Source: Ureibacillus thermophilus (GTDB taxonomy: Bacteria > Bacillota > Bacilli > Bacillales_A > Planococcaceae). Taken from it: a stretch of DNA of 64,000 nt. The stretch lies in the NCBI RefSeq assembly GCF_042657185.1, contig NZ_JBHSNN010000014.1. One strand, written 5' to 3'. Below the pieces are notes generated by a model, which ran no database searches, was not told where the DNA came from, and was given only the letters and a program-made list of their open reading frames with translations. The translations under genes were made by a program, and so were the position numbers. This document shows positions 54,054 to 62,340 of the stretch, one piece after another. Numbering within the stretch: position 1 is the stretch's first letter; each line of letters opens with the position of its first letter.

Positions 54054-54727
54054 TTGTAGAAGCAAGAAATATAAAGAAGATTTATAAAAATAATCGGGGA
54101 CTTCATGAAGCGGATTTTACGATTAGAAAAGGGCGCATTGTTGCTCTGGCAGGCGGCAACGGGGCAGGGAAAAGCACGCTTATCCGTTTGTTGACAAAGC
54201 AAGAAAAGCCAACAAGCGGGGAGTTTATTTGGCATCAGGATGGACTTGTCCGCTATATGCCCGATGATGTGGATTTTCCTTCTACATTGACCGCAGAAGA
54301 AGTGTTAGAATTGCTTGCTTCATTAAAAAAAGTAGACCGGTCTTTGCAAGATGAAATATTAAAGCAAGTCGGACTGTATGAAGTAAAAAAGCAGAAAGTG
54401 TCTTCCTTTTCAAAGGGAATGCGGCAGCGATTAAATTTAGCCCAAAGCCTGATTGGGGGAAATGGTTTAATTATCATGGATGAGCCGACAAATGGACTGG
54501 ATCCTTATTGGATTTCCCGACTAAAAGAAATCATGATGGAAGAAAGAAATCGGGGAGCGACGGTGTTGTTTTCGACCCATATGCTCGCTTTTGCGGAACA
54601 ATTGGCCGATGACGTGCTGATTTTACATGAAGGAAGAATCATTGCAGCAGGAGAGGTGGAACAATTATTGGTGGAAAGCCGCTGCCATCATTTAGAAGAA
54701 CTTTGGCTACAGAAAATTGAACTGTGA
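54050..54727 (+). CDS. nosF: NosF-like ABC transporter ATPase
   Basis: This is a 225-residue ATPase with Walker A GGNGAGKSTL, signature FSKGMRQRLNLAQ and Walker B LIIMDEPTNGLDP. The signature is the variant KG form typical of ABC-2 export ATPases. It is last in the nos operon. All overlaps from nosD to nosF are 1-4 nt, so these four genes form one tightly coupled unit. Confidence 0.88.
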   Translation: MIVEARNIKKIYKNNRGLHEADFTIRKGRIVALAGGNGAGKSTLIRLLTKQEKPTSGEFIWHQDGLVRYMPDDVDFPSTLTAEEVLELLASLKKVDRSLQDEILKQVGLYEVKKQKVSSFSKGMRQRLNLAQSLIGGNGLIIMDEPTNGLDPYWISRLKEIMMEERNRGATVLFSTHMLAFAEQLADDVLILHEGRIIAAGEVEQLLVESRCHHLEELWLQKIEL

Positions 54728-54751
54728 GTTATCGCCATCAAAAAACGTACT

Positions 54752-54795
54752 AAAAAGAGCGAATTGGAATTTCTTCATCCAATCGCTCTTTTTGA
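54752..54795. terminator. Bidirectional terminator between nosF and fnr
   Basis: AAAGAGCGAATTGG pairs with CCAATCGCTCTTT, with A and T runs outside. Confidence 0.9.
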
Positions 54796-54804
54796 ATTTT
54801 CAGA

Positions 54805-55500
54805 TTAATCGATGCGGCAAATCGTTAGCGGACAGTCTTCGCAGCAAATTTCCTTTTTCAAATAATCTAAATCATGGATGGTAATGATGCTTTTTTCAAA
54901 GGATATAATCCCTTGTTTTTTCAGGTCATTGAGCATCCGATTGACCATTTCACGGCTTGTGGAACATAGGTTGGCAAGATCCGTATTCGTTAAATTAATA
55001 TTGATATGAATATCGTTATTGTCATCCAATTTTCCATACGTATTGGCAAGCCGAATTAACGTGGAATAAAGGGCGCCTTTTTTGCCATGCAGCACAATAT
55101 CCCGCAAAATGCTTTGGGTTTTCATATGTTCTGTTTGAAGCCATCTAATATATTCAATCATCAATGTTGGCTGCTCCGTTAATAACATTTCTAAATTATC
55201 TTTTTTTATAGATAACAGCTCGGTATTGATAAGAGCTTTGGCAGACATGGTATGAATGACTGGAGACCCAAAAACCGCGCATTCTCCAATCAATGAGTTC
55301 GGACCGCAAATTCTTAGGGTTAATTCTTTTCCGTTTTCCGTCTCTTTATTGATTTGTACAGAGCCTTTTAAAATAAGGTAGAGCTCATTGGCATTTTCGC
55401 CTTCCTGGAAAATATGATTGCCTTTTTCGACTTTCACTTGCAAGCCATGTTTTTCAAATAAAGTCTGGAAATTCATCGGAACCTTTTCGATTAAGACCAT
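54805..55500 (-). CDS. fnr: Fnr, oxygen-responsive Crp-family regulator
   Basis: This 231-residue Crp/Fnr regulator has an N-terminal cAMP-binding-like beta-roll (about 20-110) and a helix-turn-helix (DLANLCSTSREMVNRMLNDLKKQG, about 170-195). The C-terminal Cys motif CEDCPLTIC has spacing C-x2-C-x4-C (220, 223, 228), the pattern of the [4Fe-4S] ligands in B. subtilis Fnr. It should activate anaerobic genes; its convergent position beside the nos operon suggests a functional link. A clear TGTGA-N6-TCACA site was not found in front of the nos genes. Confidence 0.85.
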   Translation of the reverse strand: MVLIEKVPMNFQTLFEKHGLQVKVEKGNHIFQEGENANELYLILKGSVQINKETENGKELTLRICGPNSLIGECAVFGSPVIHTMSAKALINTELLSIKKDNLEMLLTEQPTLMIEYIRWLQTEHMKTQSILRDIVLHGKKGALYSTLIRLANTYGKLDDNNDIHININLTNTDLANLCSTSREMVNRMLNDLKKQGIISFEKSIITIHDLDYLKKEICCEDCPLTICRID

Positions 55501-55615
55501 TTAAACATCACATCCTTATAACTGATGTATAGGTTCCATGAAAACGAACATAAAACCTATATATATATTACCACATTTCACTCATGCAAATATTGAAAAT
55601 TTTGAGAGCAATTAT

Positions 55616-55644
55616 TTGCAATTATTGGTTATTAAAATTATAAT
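55616..55644 (+). promoter_or_regulatory. Sigma-A promoter of clpB
   Basis: TTGCAA (55616-55621) and TATAAT (55639-55644) are 17 nt apart. The CtsR box starts 7 nt after the -10, covering the expected transcription start. Confidence 0.75.
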
Positions 55645-55650
55645 CAATTT

Positions 55651-55667
55651 AGTCAAAAAAGGTCAAA
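55651..55667 (+). promoter_or_regulatory. CtsR operator
   Basis: AGTCAAAAAAGGTCAAA matches the CtsR heptad direct repeat (R-GTCAAA-NAN-R-GTCAAA) perfectly. CtsR represses class III heat-shock genes; the box overlaps the start of the clpB transcript. Confidence 0.85.
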
Positions 55668-55688
55668 CGGTTTCGAAGAGGTGGTTGT

Positions 55689-57827
55689 ATGCAGTTGCAA
55701 CAGGAAGATAATCGCAGCGCTTTAGAAAAATACGGTCGCAACTTAAATGAAGAAGTGAAAAAAGGAAAAATTGATCCTGTCATTGGACGCGATGAAGAAA
55801 TTCGAAATGTGATCCGTATTTTATCCCGAAAAACAAAAAACAATCCAGTGTTGATTGGAGAGCCTGGCGTCGGAAAAACTGCCATTGTGGAAGGGCTTGC
55901 GCAGCGAATTGTCCGGAAAGATGTGCCAGAAGGACTGAAAGACTGCATAATTTGGGAATTGGATATGAGTTCTTTAATTGCAGGGGCCAGCTTCCGAGGA
56001 CAATTTGAGGAACGGTTGAAAAGCGTATTAAAAGAAATTCGTGAATCCGAAGGGCGCATGATTTTATTCATCGATGAAATTCATACAATTGTTGGAGCTG
56101 GACGGGCAGAAGGTTCAATGGATGCAGGGAATATTTTAAAACCGATGCTTGCTCGAGGAGAATTGCACTGCATTGGAGCAACAACGCTGGATGAATATCG
56201 AAAATATATTGAAAAAGATCCAGCTTTAGAACGAAGATTTCAACAAGTCATGGTGAGAGAGCCTTCTGTGGAAGATACGATTTCCATTTTGCGTGGATTG
56301 AAAGAGCGTTTTGAATTGCATCATGGAGTCAGAATCCACGACCGTGCGATCATTGCAGCTGCTCAGCTGTCCAATCGCTATATTACAGACCGCTTTTTGC
56401 CGGATAAAGCCATTGATTTAATTGATGAAGCTTGTGCCATGATTCGTACGGAAATTGATTCCATGCCGCAAGAATTGGACGATGTGACGCGCCGGGTTAT
56501 GCAGCTGGAAATTGAAGAACAAGCTTTAGTGAAAGAAACGGATGAAGCGAGCAAAAAACGGTTGGAAGCTTTGAGGGAAGAATTGCAAGCGTTAAAAGAA
56601 GAGCAAAAAGAACTCCAAAAGAAATGGACTTTTGAAAAAGAAGGCTTAGAGCAATTGCAAAGAAAACGGGAATTGCTCGATGAATACCGCCGTGAGTTGG
56701 AAGCTGCAGAAAGCAAGTATGATTTGAATAAAGCAGCTGAACTTCGCCACGGTAAAATTCCAGCCATAGAAAAAGAAATTAAACAATTGGAAGAAACGTT
56801 GTCAACTGCTTCTGAAAACCGCATTTTGAGAGAAGAAGTGACGACGGATGAAATTGCAGCTATCGTTTCTCGTTGGACAGGAATTCCTGTGACAAAATTA
56901 ATGGAAGGCGAACGGGAAAAATTATTGCGTTTAAAAGATACGCTTCATGAAAGAGTTGTTGGCCAAGATGAAGCGGTCAAACTTGTAACAGAAGCGGTAT
57001 GGCGCGCCCGTTCCGGCATTAAAGACCCAAATCGCCCAATTGGTTCATTCATTTTCTTAGGTCCGACAGGCGTAGGGAAAACTGAGCTGGCCAAAGCGTT
57101 GGCAGCGCAGCTATTTGATTCAGAAGATCACTTTATCCGAATTGATATGAGCGAATATATGGAAAAACATAGCGTATCAAGACTTGTCGGAGCTCCTCCG
57201 GGATATATTGGCTATGAAGAAGGCGGCCAGTTAACGGAAGCGGTTCGCCGCAATCCATATGCCGTTGTCTTGTTGGATGAAATTGAAAAAGCTCATCCGG
57301 ATGTGGCAAACATTTTACTTCAAATTTTAGATGATGGACGGATTACCGACAGCCAAGGACGGCTTGTGAACTTTACAAATACGGTCATCATTATGACTTC
57401 AAATATTGGTTCGCAATATTTATTAGAAGCTGGTTCCCACTTTGATGAAGAAGTAGAAAATGTTGTCATGGTTGAACTCCGCAAACACTTTAAGCCGGAA
57501 TTGTTAAACCGCATTGATGATATTATTTTATTCCATGCGTTGACGGATGAACATTTCAATGCGATTGCTTGGAAATATATTAAACAATTGCAAGAGAGGG
57601 TGGCGGAAAATGAAATCACCCTCATTGTAGACGATGAAGTGGTGGATTGGATTGTGAAAAACGGCGTCGATCCGCAATTTGGGGCTAGACCGTTGAAGCG
57701 GTTTGTGCAACGCCATGTGGAAACGGCAGTGGCCAAGGAACTTTTGAAAGGGGAAATCCTTCCAGGCAAAACAATGAGAGTTTCATTAAAAGATGGAAAA
57801 TTGGTCGTTGGTAAAGCTTCAGCTTGA
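55689..57827 (+). CDS. clpB: ClpB-type disaggregase lacking the N-terminal domain
   Basis: This is a 712-residue Hsp100 AAA+ protein. AAA1 has Walker A GEPGVGKT (57-64), and AAA2 has GPTGVGKT (about 458-465). Between them lies a long ClpB-type middle coiled coil (about 290-375, EEQKELQKKWTFEKEGLEQL). No ClpP-binding tripeptide loop of the IGF type is obvious. The usual 140-residue N-domain is missing at gene level: GAGGTGG precedes ATG 55689 and the region upstream is promoter and CtsR box. It is likely a heat-shock disaggregase acting with DnaK. Confidence 0.88.
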   Translation: MQLQQEDNRSALEKYGRNLNEEVKKGKIDPVIGRDEEIRNVIRILSRKTKNNPVLIGEPGVGKTAIVEGLAQRIVRKDVPEGLKDCIIWELDMSSLIAGASFRGQFEERLKSVLKEIRESEGRMILFIDEIHTIVGAGRAEGSMDAGNILKPMLARGELHCIGATTLDEYRKYIEKDPALERRFQQVMVREPSVEDTISILRGLKERFELHHGVRIHDRAIIAAAQLSNRYITDRFLPDKAIDLIDEACAMIRTEIDSMPQELDDVTRRVMQLEIEEQALVKETDEASKKRLEALREELQALKEEQKELQKKWTFEKEGLEQLQRKRELLDEYRRELEAAESKYDLNKAAELRHGKIPAIEKEIKQLEETLSTASENRILREEVTTDEIAAIVSRWTGIPVTKLMEGEREKLLRLKDTLHERVVGQDEAVKLVTEAVWRARSGIKDPNRPIGSFIFLGPTGVGKTELAKALAAQLFDSEDHFIRIDMSEYMEKHSVSRLVGAPPGYIGYEEGGQLTEAVRRNPYAVVLLDEIEKAHPDVANILLQILDDGRITDSQGRLVNFTNTVIIMTSNIGSQYLLEAGSHFDEEVENVVMVELRKHFKPELLNRIDDIILFHALTDEHFNAIAWKYIKQLQERVAENEITLIVDDEVVDWIVKNGVDPQFGARPLKRFVQRHVETAVAKELLKGEILPGKTMRVSLKDGKLVVGKASA

Positions 57828-57907
57828 GTCGATTTCGGATCAGCCGTTTTTTTTGGATGATGTGCTAATATTTTGGCAATTTTAACGATTAAAGTTCATA
57901 AAGAAAT

Positions 57908-58131
57908 AAAAAAAGGGCTGTTCAGAAAGTCGAACACTTTCGGAAACAGCCTTACTTCTTATAGTAATATTCTCTTAAAAACTTTCCCTGCGGTGGTTAC
58001 AAAACACGCCTCCTCGTCGCAATTTAACTGCGGCAAAACTCTAGCTACAGCCGCAATTTAACTGCGGCGAAAGCATGTGCGACAGCCGCAAAGGGGGCGT
58101 TTTGAAATGATTTTTCAGACGCCCCTTTTTT
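57908..58131 (-). repeat. Terminator-bounded dispersed repeat, copy 2
   Basis: This is an inverted copy of the element at 29274-29459, 224 bp. It starts with the hairpin GGGCTGTTCAGAAAGT / ACTTTCGGAAACAGCC and ends with GGGGGCGTTTTGAAAT / ATTTTTCAGACGCCCC plus a T run. Inside it carries an extra 38 bp relative to copy 1: GCCGCAATTTAACTGCGGC-type sequence occurs twice around a CTAGCTACA segment. The right hairpin serves as terminator of clpB. Confidence 0.8.
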
Positions 58132-58132
58132 A
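58091..58132 (+). terminator. Terminator at the end of repeat copy 2
   Basis: AGGGGGCGT pairs with ACGCCCCT, with inner AT pairing, followed by TTTTT. Confidence 0.75.
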
Positions 58133-58145
58133 CAATGTATAAGGA

Positions 58146-58343
58146 TTAATGTTCTTCTTTAAGATCTTTTGGAGATTCGCTAGGGATAAGTGCAGCGATA
58201 ATCCAAACGAGAATCATGAAGATTACAGCGATTACTAAAGCAGTTGTAAGATCGAAAGTTGTTACTCCTAAAATGGAACCAACTACGTAGCTCAACATGG
58301 AAATTAACATAATTCCCCAAATGAATGACATAATATATTGCAT
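58146..58343 (-). CDS. DUF2929 small membrane protein (YjzD-like)
   Basis: This 65-residue protein has two transmembrane helices (SFIWGIMLISMLSYVVGSIL and ALVIAVIFMILVWIIAALI) and a short acidic tail. It matches the DUF2929/YjzD type, which lies near fabHF in B. subtilis. Function is unknown. AGAGGTGAAA precedes the ATG on the minus strand. It is convergent with clpB across the repeat. Confidence 0.78.
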   Translation of the reverse strand: MQYIMSFIWGIMLISMLSYVVGSILGVTTFDLTTALVIAVIFMILVWIIAALIPSESPKDLKEEH

Positions 58344-58456
58344 CTCGTTTCACCTCTATTGCTCTTTAATAACTAGTATATACCTTGTTCATCTTAATAA
58401 TCATATCATAGTCTGTCAATAATAAACAATAAACTTTTCGTGAACCAAATTTTATA

Positions 58457-58501
58457 TTGTGAAAAATAAAATTATGGTCTATAATTAAGACCAACTACTA
58501 A
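58457..58501 (+). promoter_or_regulatory. fabHF promoter with candidate FapR operator
   Basis: TTGTGA (58457-58462) and TATAAT (58480-58485) are spaced 17 nt. Overlapping the -10 end, TTAAGACCAACTACTAA (58485-58501) reads TTAGTAGTTGGTCTTAA on the other strand. That agrees with the FapR consensus TTAGTACCTRRTMYTAA as I recall it, except at two central positions. FapR represses fab genes until malonyl-CoA binds. Confidence 0.6.
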
Positions 58502-58532
58502 TTGCAAGTATAAAATTGGGGGTTAAATGACC

Positions 58533-59471
58533 ATGAATGCTGGAATTCTCGGTTTAGGTAAATATGTTCCGGAGAAAATTGTCACGAATTTGGATTTAGA
58601 AAAAATTTTAGATACGAGTGATGAATGGATTCGCACTCGGACTGGAATTCAAGAAAGAAGAATTGCCCGCGAAGATGAGCATTCTTCGGATATGGCTTAT
58701 GAAGCTGCGAAACAAGCCCTTGAAAATGCTGGAGTTAAGCCGGAAGAAATCGGGTTGATTTTAGTAGCGACGATCACACCGGACCGCGCCTTTCCAAGTG
58801 TTGCATGCCAACTCCAGGAAAGACTAGGCGCTGTCAATGCGGCAGCGATGGATCTTTCAGCGGCGTGTTCAGGATTCATTTATGCTTTGGCAACGGCAAA
58901 ATTATATGTTGAAAGCAACAATTATGATTATGTACTAATTGTAGGGGTAGAAAAATTATCCAAAATCACCGATTGGAACGATCGCAATACAGCTGTTTTA
59001 TTTGGAGATGGAGCAAGCGCTGCGGTAGTTGGAAAAGTTTCAGAAGGGCGAGGCATTTTGGCCTTTGAATTAGGCGCAGATGGAACAGGCGGAAAATACT
59101 TAAACATGAATGACGAGAACTTTATTTATATGAACGGACGTGAGGTGTTTAAATTTGCTGTGCGGCAAATGGGTGCAACGGCATTGTCTGTCCTTGAAAA
59201 AGCAGGGCTGTCCAAAGAAGATGTGGATTTCTTAGTACCCCATCAAGCCAATATACGCATTATGGAAGCGGCTAGAGAAAGACTTGAACTTTCGGAAGAC
59301 AAATTATCGAAACGCATTCACAAGTATGGCAATACTTCCTCTTCATCCATCGGCATTGCATTAAAAGATGAATTAGATGAAGGAAAAATCAAAGATGATG
59401 ACATTGTTGTGTTAGTCGGATTTGGCGGAGGACTTACTTGGGGCGGCGCTGTCATTCGTTGGGGAAAATAA
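58533..59471 (+). CDS. fabH: Beta-ketoacyl-ACP synthase III
   Basis: FabH (312 residues) starts type II fatty acid synthesis by condensing acyl-CoA with malonyl-ACP. The catalytic Cys112 is in AACSGFIYA, with His in VPHQANIRI and Asn in YGNTSSSSIG. Choosing ATG 58533 places Cys at 112 and aligns with B. subtilis MKAGILG; ATG 58527 is an alternative. GGGGG precedes it. It is operonic with fabF, 72 nt later. Confidence 0.96.
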   Translation: MNAGILGLGKYVPEKIVTNLDLEKILDTSDEWIRTRTGIQERRIAREDEHSSDMAYEAAKQALENAGVKPEEIGLILVATITPDRAFPSVACQLQERLGAVNAAAMDLSAACSGFIYALATAKLYVESNNYDYVLIVGVEKLSKITDWNDRNTAVLFGDGASAAVVGKVSEGRGILAFELGADGTGGKYLNMNDENFIYMNGREVFKFAVRQMGATALSVLEKAGLSKEDVDFLVPHQANIRIMEAARERLELSEDKLSKRIHKYGNTSSSSIGIALKDELDEGKIKDDDIVVLVGFGGGLTWGGAVIRWGK

Positions 59472-59543
59472 ATAATAGATTTCTCCATTTCATTTATAGT
59501 AATTTATAATTATAGTGACTTGTAAGGGGGTAACTAGAGAGAT

Positions 59544-60782
59544 ATGAAAAGGAGAGTTGTAGTTACCGGGATTGGTGCAGTAACTCCGCTCGGTAATACA
59601 GTAGATGAAACTTGGGCAGCCATTAAAGAAGGGAAATCCGGCATTGGGCCGTTGACAAGAGTAGATGCGGACTTGTTCCCTGCAAAAGTTGCGGCTGAAG
59701 TAAAAGATTTTGATATTGAGCAGTATATAGAACGGAAAGATGCTAGAAGAATGGACCGATTCACTCATTTTGCTCTTGCTTCAGCATTGATGGCGGTGAA
59801 AGATGCTGATTTAAAAATTACCGACGAAATTGCCGACCGTGTTGGTGTATGGATTGGCTCTGGTATCGGCGGAATGGAAACTTATGAGCAACAATTTGAG
59901 ACATTCCAAACGCGCGGTCCACGCAGAGTAAGCCCATTCTTTGTACCGATGATGATTCCGGATATGGCGAGCGGACAAGTCTCTATTTATTTAGGGGCAA
60001 AAGGTCCGAATGCATGTACAGTTACTGCCTGCGCTTCTGGAACAAACTCCATCGGCGACGCTTTTAAAGTTATTCAGCGCGGCGATGCAGATGTCATGAT
60101 AACGGGAGGAACGGAAGCACCGATTGTCAAAATGGCTCTTGCCGGTTTCTGTTCGGCAACGGCCCTTTCACTGAACCCAGATCCAAATACCGCTTCTCGT
60201 CCATTTGATAAAGAACGCGATGGATTTGTAATGGGGGAAGGAGCAGGGATTCTCGTATTGGAAGAGTATGAATTTGCTAAAGCCCGCGGTGCAAAAATTT
60301 ATGCTGAAATTATCGGTTATGGAGCAACAGGTGATGCATACCATATTACAGCTCCTGCACCAAATGGGGAAGGTGCTGCCCGCGCCATCAAACAAGCCAT
60401 TCATGATGCCGGCATCGACCCTACAGAAATCGATTATATTAATGCCCATGGTACAAGTACGCCATACAATGATTTATATGAAACGATGGCGGTGAAATCA
60501 GTATTTGGAGAGCATGCGTATAAACTTGCCATGAGTTCAACAAAATCCATGACCGGACACTTGCTTGGAGCGGCAGGAGGCGTTGAAGCAATCTTTACGG
60601 TTTTAGCCATCCAAGAAGGTATTTTGCCGCCAACTATCAACTTGCATAATCCAGATCCAGAATGTGATCTTGATTATGTGCCAAATGAAGCGCGCAAGGC
60701 TGAAGTACGCTATGCTATGAGCAACTCATTGGGCTTTGGCGGACATAATGCGAGCCTTGTGTTCAAAAAACTTGATGAATAA
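59544..60782 (+). CDS. fabF: Beta-ketoacyl-ACP synthase II
   Basis: FabF (412 residues) elongates acyl-ACP. The catalytic Cys163 is in TACASGTNSIG, with His residues in INAHGTSTPYND and MTGHLLGAAGG, and the C-terminal SLGFGGHNASLVF loop. Bacillales FabF is the cerulenin target. GGGGG stands upstream of ATG 59544. A strong terminator follows. Confidence 0.97.
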   Translation: MKRRVVVTGIGAVTPLGNTVDETWAAIKEGKSGIGPLTRVDADLFPAKVAAEVKDFDIEQYIERKDARRMDRFTHFALASALMAVKDADLKITDEIADRVGVWIGSGIGGMETYEQQFETFQTRGPRRVSPFFVPMMIPDMASGQVSIYLGAKGPNACTVTACASGTNSIGDAFKVIQRGDADVMITGGTEAPIVKMALAGFCSATALSLNPDPNTASRPFDKERDGFVMGEGAGILVLEEYEFAKARGAKIYAEIIGYGATGDAYHITAPAPNGEGAARAIKQAIHDAGIDPTEIDYINAHGTSTPYNDLYETMAVKSVFGEHAYKLAMSSTKSMTGHLLGAAGGVEAIFTVLAIQEGILPPTINLHNPDPECDLDYVPNEARKAEVRYAMSNSLGFGGHNASLVFKKLDE

Positions 60783-60794
60783 ATAAACAAAATG

Positions 60795-60830
60795 AAAATG
60801 CGTTTAGCTAAGTGCTAAACGCATTTTTAT
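60795..60830 (+). terminator. Terminator after fabF
   Basis: AAATGCGTTTAGC pairs with GCTAAACGCATTT around TAAGT, followed by TTATTTT. Confidence 0.9.
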
Positions 60831-60869
60831 TTTCATTGATAAATAACAAAGGAATTAAAGGATGGTGGC

Positions 60870-61091
60870 ATGATTTTCCGATTTATGTTGTTTTTATTCA
60901 GCTATGGCATTTGCGTCATTTCTGTAAGCAATCTTTTATTATATTTAAATTACCGAACGCTCGGCTATTCATGGCGCGCCGTCTTTTCCTTTATTTTAAG
61001 CGCACCGGAATTGTATTTAATGGGAATTTCATTAGCTGTGTTATTTATTTTGATATTCGACCTATTCCCATCGCGATTTCCATTTTCTTAA
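60870..61091 (+). CDS. Small membrane protein, 73 residues, overlapping trpS
   Basis: This is a two-helix hydrophobic protein (MLFLFSYGICVISVSNLLLYL and LYLMGISLAVLFILIFDLF) separated by a basic loop. AAGGATGGTGG precedes ATG 60870, supporting a real start. The last 47 nt overlap the trpS 3' end on the opposite strand. I do not recognise the family. Confidence 0.62.
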   Translation: MIFRFMLFLFSYGICVISVSNLLLYLNYRTLGYSWRAVFSFILSAPELYLMGISLAVLFILIFDLFPSRFPFS

Positions 61092-62040
61092 CAGTTTCAT
61101 TGGCAATGGCATTGGCTTTTTCAGCGCCTTCATCTAAAATTTTATCCAATTCTTCGGAGTTAATGAGTTCGTTGAAGCGTTCTTGAATTGGCGTCAAGTG
61201 TTCGATTAAGGCAGTCGCAACACCTTCTTTAAAGGCGCCGTAGCCAAGCCCTTCGTATTTTTTCACCACTTCATCAATGGATTTGTTAGTAATGGCCGCT
61301 TCAATTGTTAATAAGTTGGAGATGCCAGGTTTCTTTTCTTCATCGAAGTAAATAACACCTTCAGAATCTGTAACGGCTGATTTAATTTTTTTCATAATGT
61401 CTTTTGGCGTATCGAGCAAACGGATTGTTGCTTTAGTATTTGGGTCGGACTTAGACATTTTTTTCGTTGGTTCTTGCAATGATTTAATGCGCGCTCCTGC
61501 TTTTGGCAATTGAATTTCAGGAACTTTCAATACTTCCCCGTAGCGTTTATTGAAACGTTCTGCCAAGTCGCGCGTCAATTCGATGTGTTGTTTTTGGTCC
61601 TCTCCAACTGGAACAATGTCTGTATTATATAATAGAATATCTGCTGCCATTAATGGAGGATATGTTAAAAGACCGGCAGAAACGAATTCTTTCCCCACTT
61701 TTGCCGATTTGTCTTTAAATTGCGTCATGCGCTCTAGTTCGCCAATGGATGCAATGCATTGAAGCATCCAGCCTGCTTTTGTGTGGGCAGGGACTTCCGA
61801 TTGAATAAATAATGTTGCTTTTTTCGGATCAATGCCTGTCGCAAGATATGTGGCTGCAAGAGTCCGAATGTTTTGCCGCAATTCTTGTGGTTCTTGTGGA
61901 ACGGTAATAGCATGTTGGTCCACGATGCAGTAGATGGCGTTTCCTTCATCTTGCAATGCAGGGAATTGCATGAAGGCGCCGATATAGTTACCTAATGTGA
62001 TGACACCTGTTGGTTGAACTCCTGAAAAGATTGTTTTCAT
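61045..62040 (-). CDS. trpS: Tryptophanyl-tRNA synthetase
   Basis: TrpRS (331 residues) is a class I synthetase with a HIGH-like PTGVITLGNYIGA at the N-terminus and KMSKS in PTKKMSKSDPN. The segment DILLYNTDIVPVGEDQKQHIELTRDLA binds tryptophan and ATP. GGAGGTAGT precedes the ATG. Expression is controlled by the T-box leader directly upstream. Confidence 0.97.
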   Translation of the reverse strand: MKTIFSGVQPTGVITLGNYIGAFMQFPALQDEGNAIYCIVDQHAITVPQEPQELRQNIRTLAATYLATGIDPKKATLFIQSEVPAHTKAGWMLQCIASIGELERMTQFKDKSAKVGKEFVSAGLLTYPPLMAADILLYNTDIVPVGEDQKQHIELTRDLAERFNKRYGEVLKVPEIQLPKAGARIKSLQEPTKKMSKSDPNTKATIRLLDTPKDIMKKIKSAVTDSEGVIYFDEEKKPGISNLLTIEAAITNKSIDEVVKKYEGLGYGAFKEGVATALIEHLTPIQERFNELINSEELDKILDEGAEKANAIANETVKKMEIAMGIGRISK

Positions 62041-62061
62041 TCATACTACCTCCTATTTTTA

Positions 62062-62300
62062 TCCATAAAAAAACATCATACGGCCAATACTATGTATGTA
62101 TTGGGACGAATGATGTGAATCCGCGGTACCACCCAGTTTGCCTAAAAAGGCCTCTTGGTTCTTCATAACGTGAAGTGTACGAGCTTTGCTACTTGCTTTC
62201 ACAAAGCCAACTCGGAAGTCCATTCCATTTGCCCTGTGATCTGTTTGCACCACCCACAGACTCTCTAAACACAGACAGCAAATGTACTATTCTTCGTCAT
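62062..62300 (-). ncRNA. Tryptophan T-box riboswitch leader of trpS
   Basis: The leader carries the T-box sequence GGTGGTACCGCG (62133-62122), which pairs with the uncharged tRNA 3' end. A terminator hairpin with seven T lies at 62116-62066. A Stem I region contains the specifier UGG at 62222-62220 in context GAATGGACTTCC. UGG is the tryptophan codon, which matches the downstream gene. Uncharged tRNA-Trp should favour the antiterminator and allow trpS transcription. Confidence 0.9.
62066..62116 (-). terminator. T-box regulated terminator
   Basis: ACATCATTCGTCCCAATAC pairs with GTATTGGCCGTATGATGT around ATACATA on the minus strand, followed by seven T in total. Confidence 0.85.
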
Positions 62301-62340
62301 GGTTGTTCCAATATATAATCGCGATAAATTATGAATGAAT

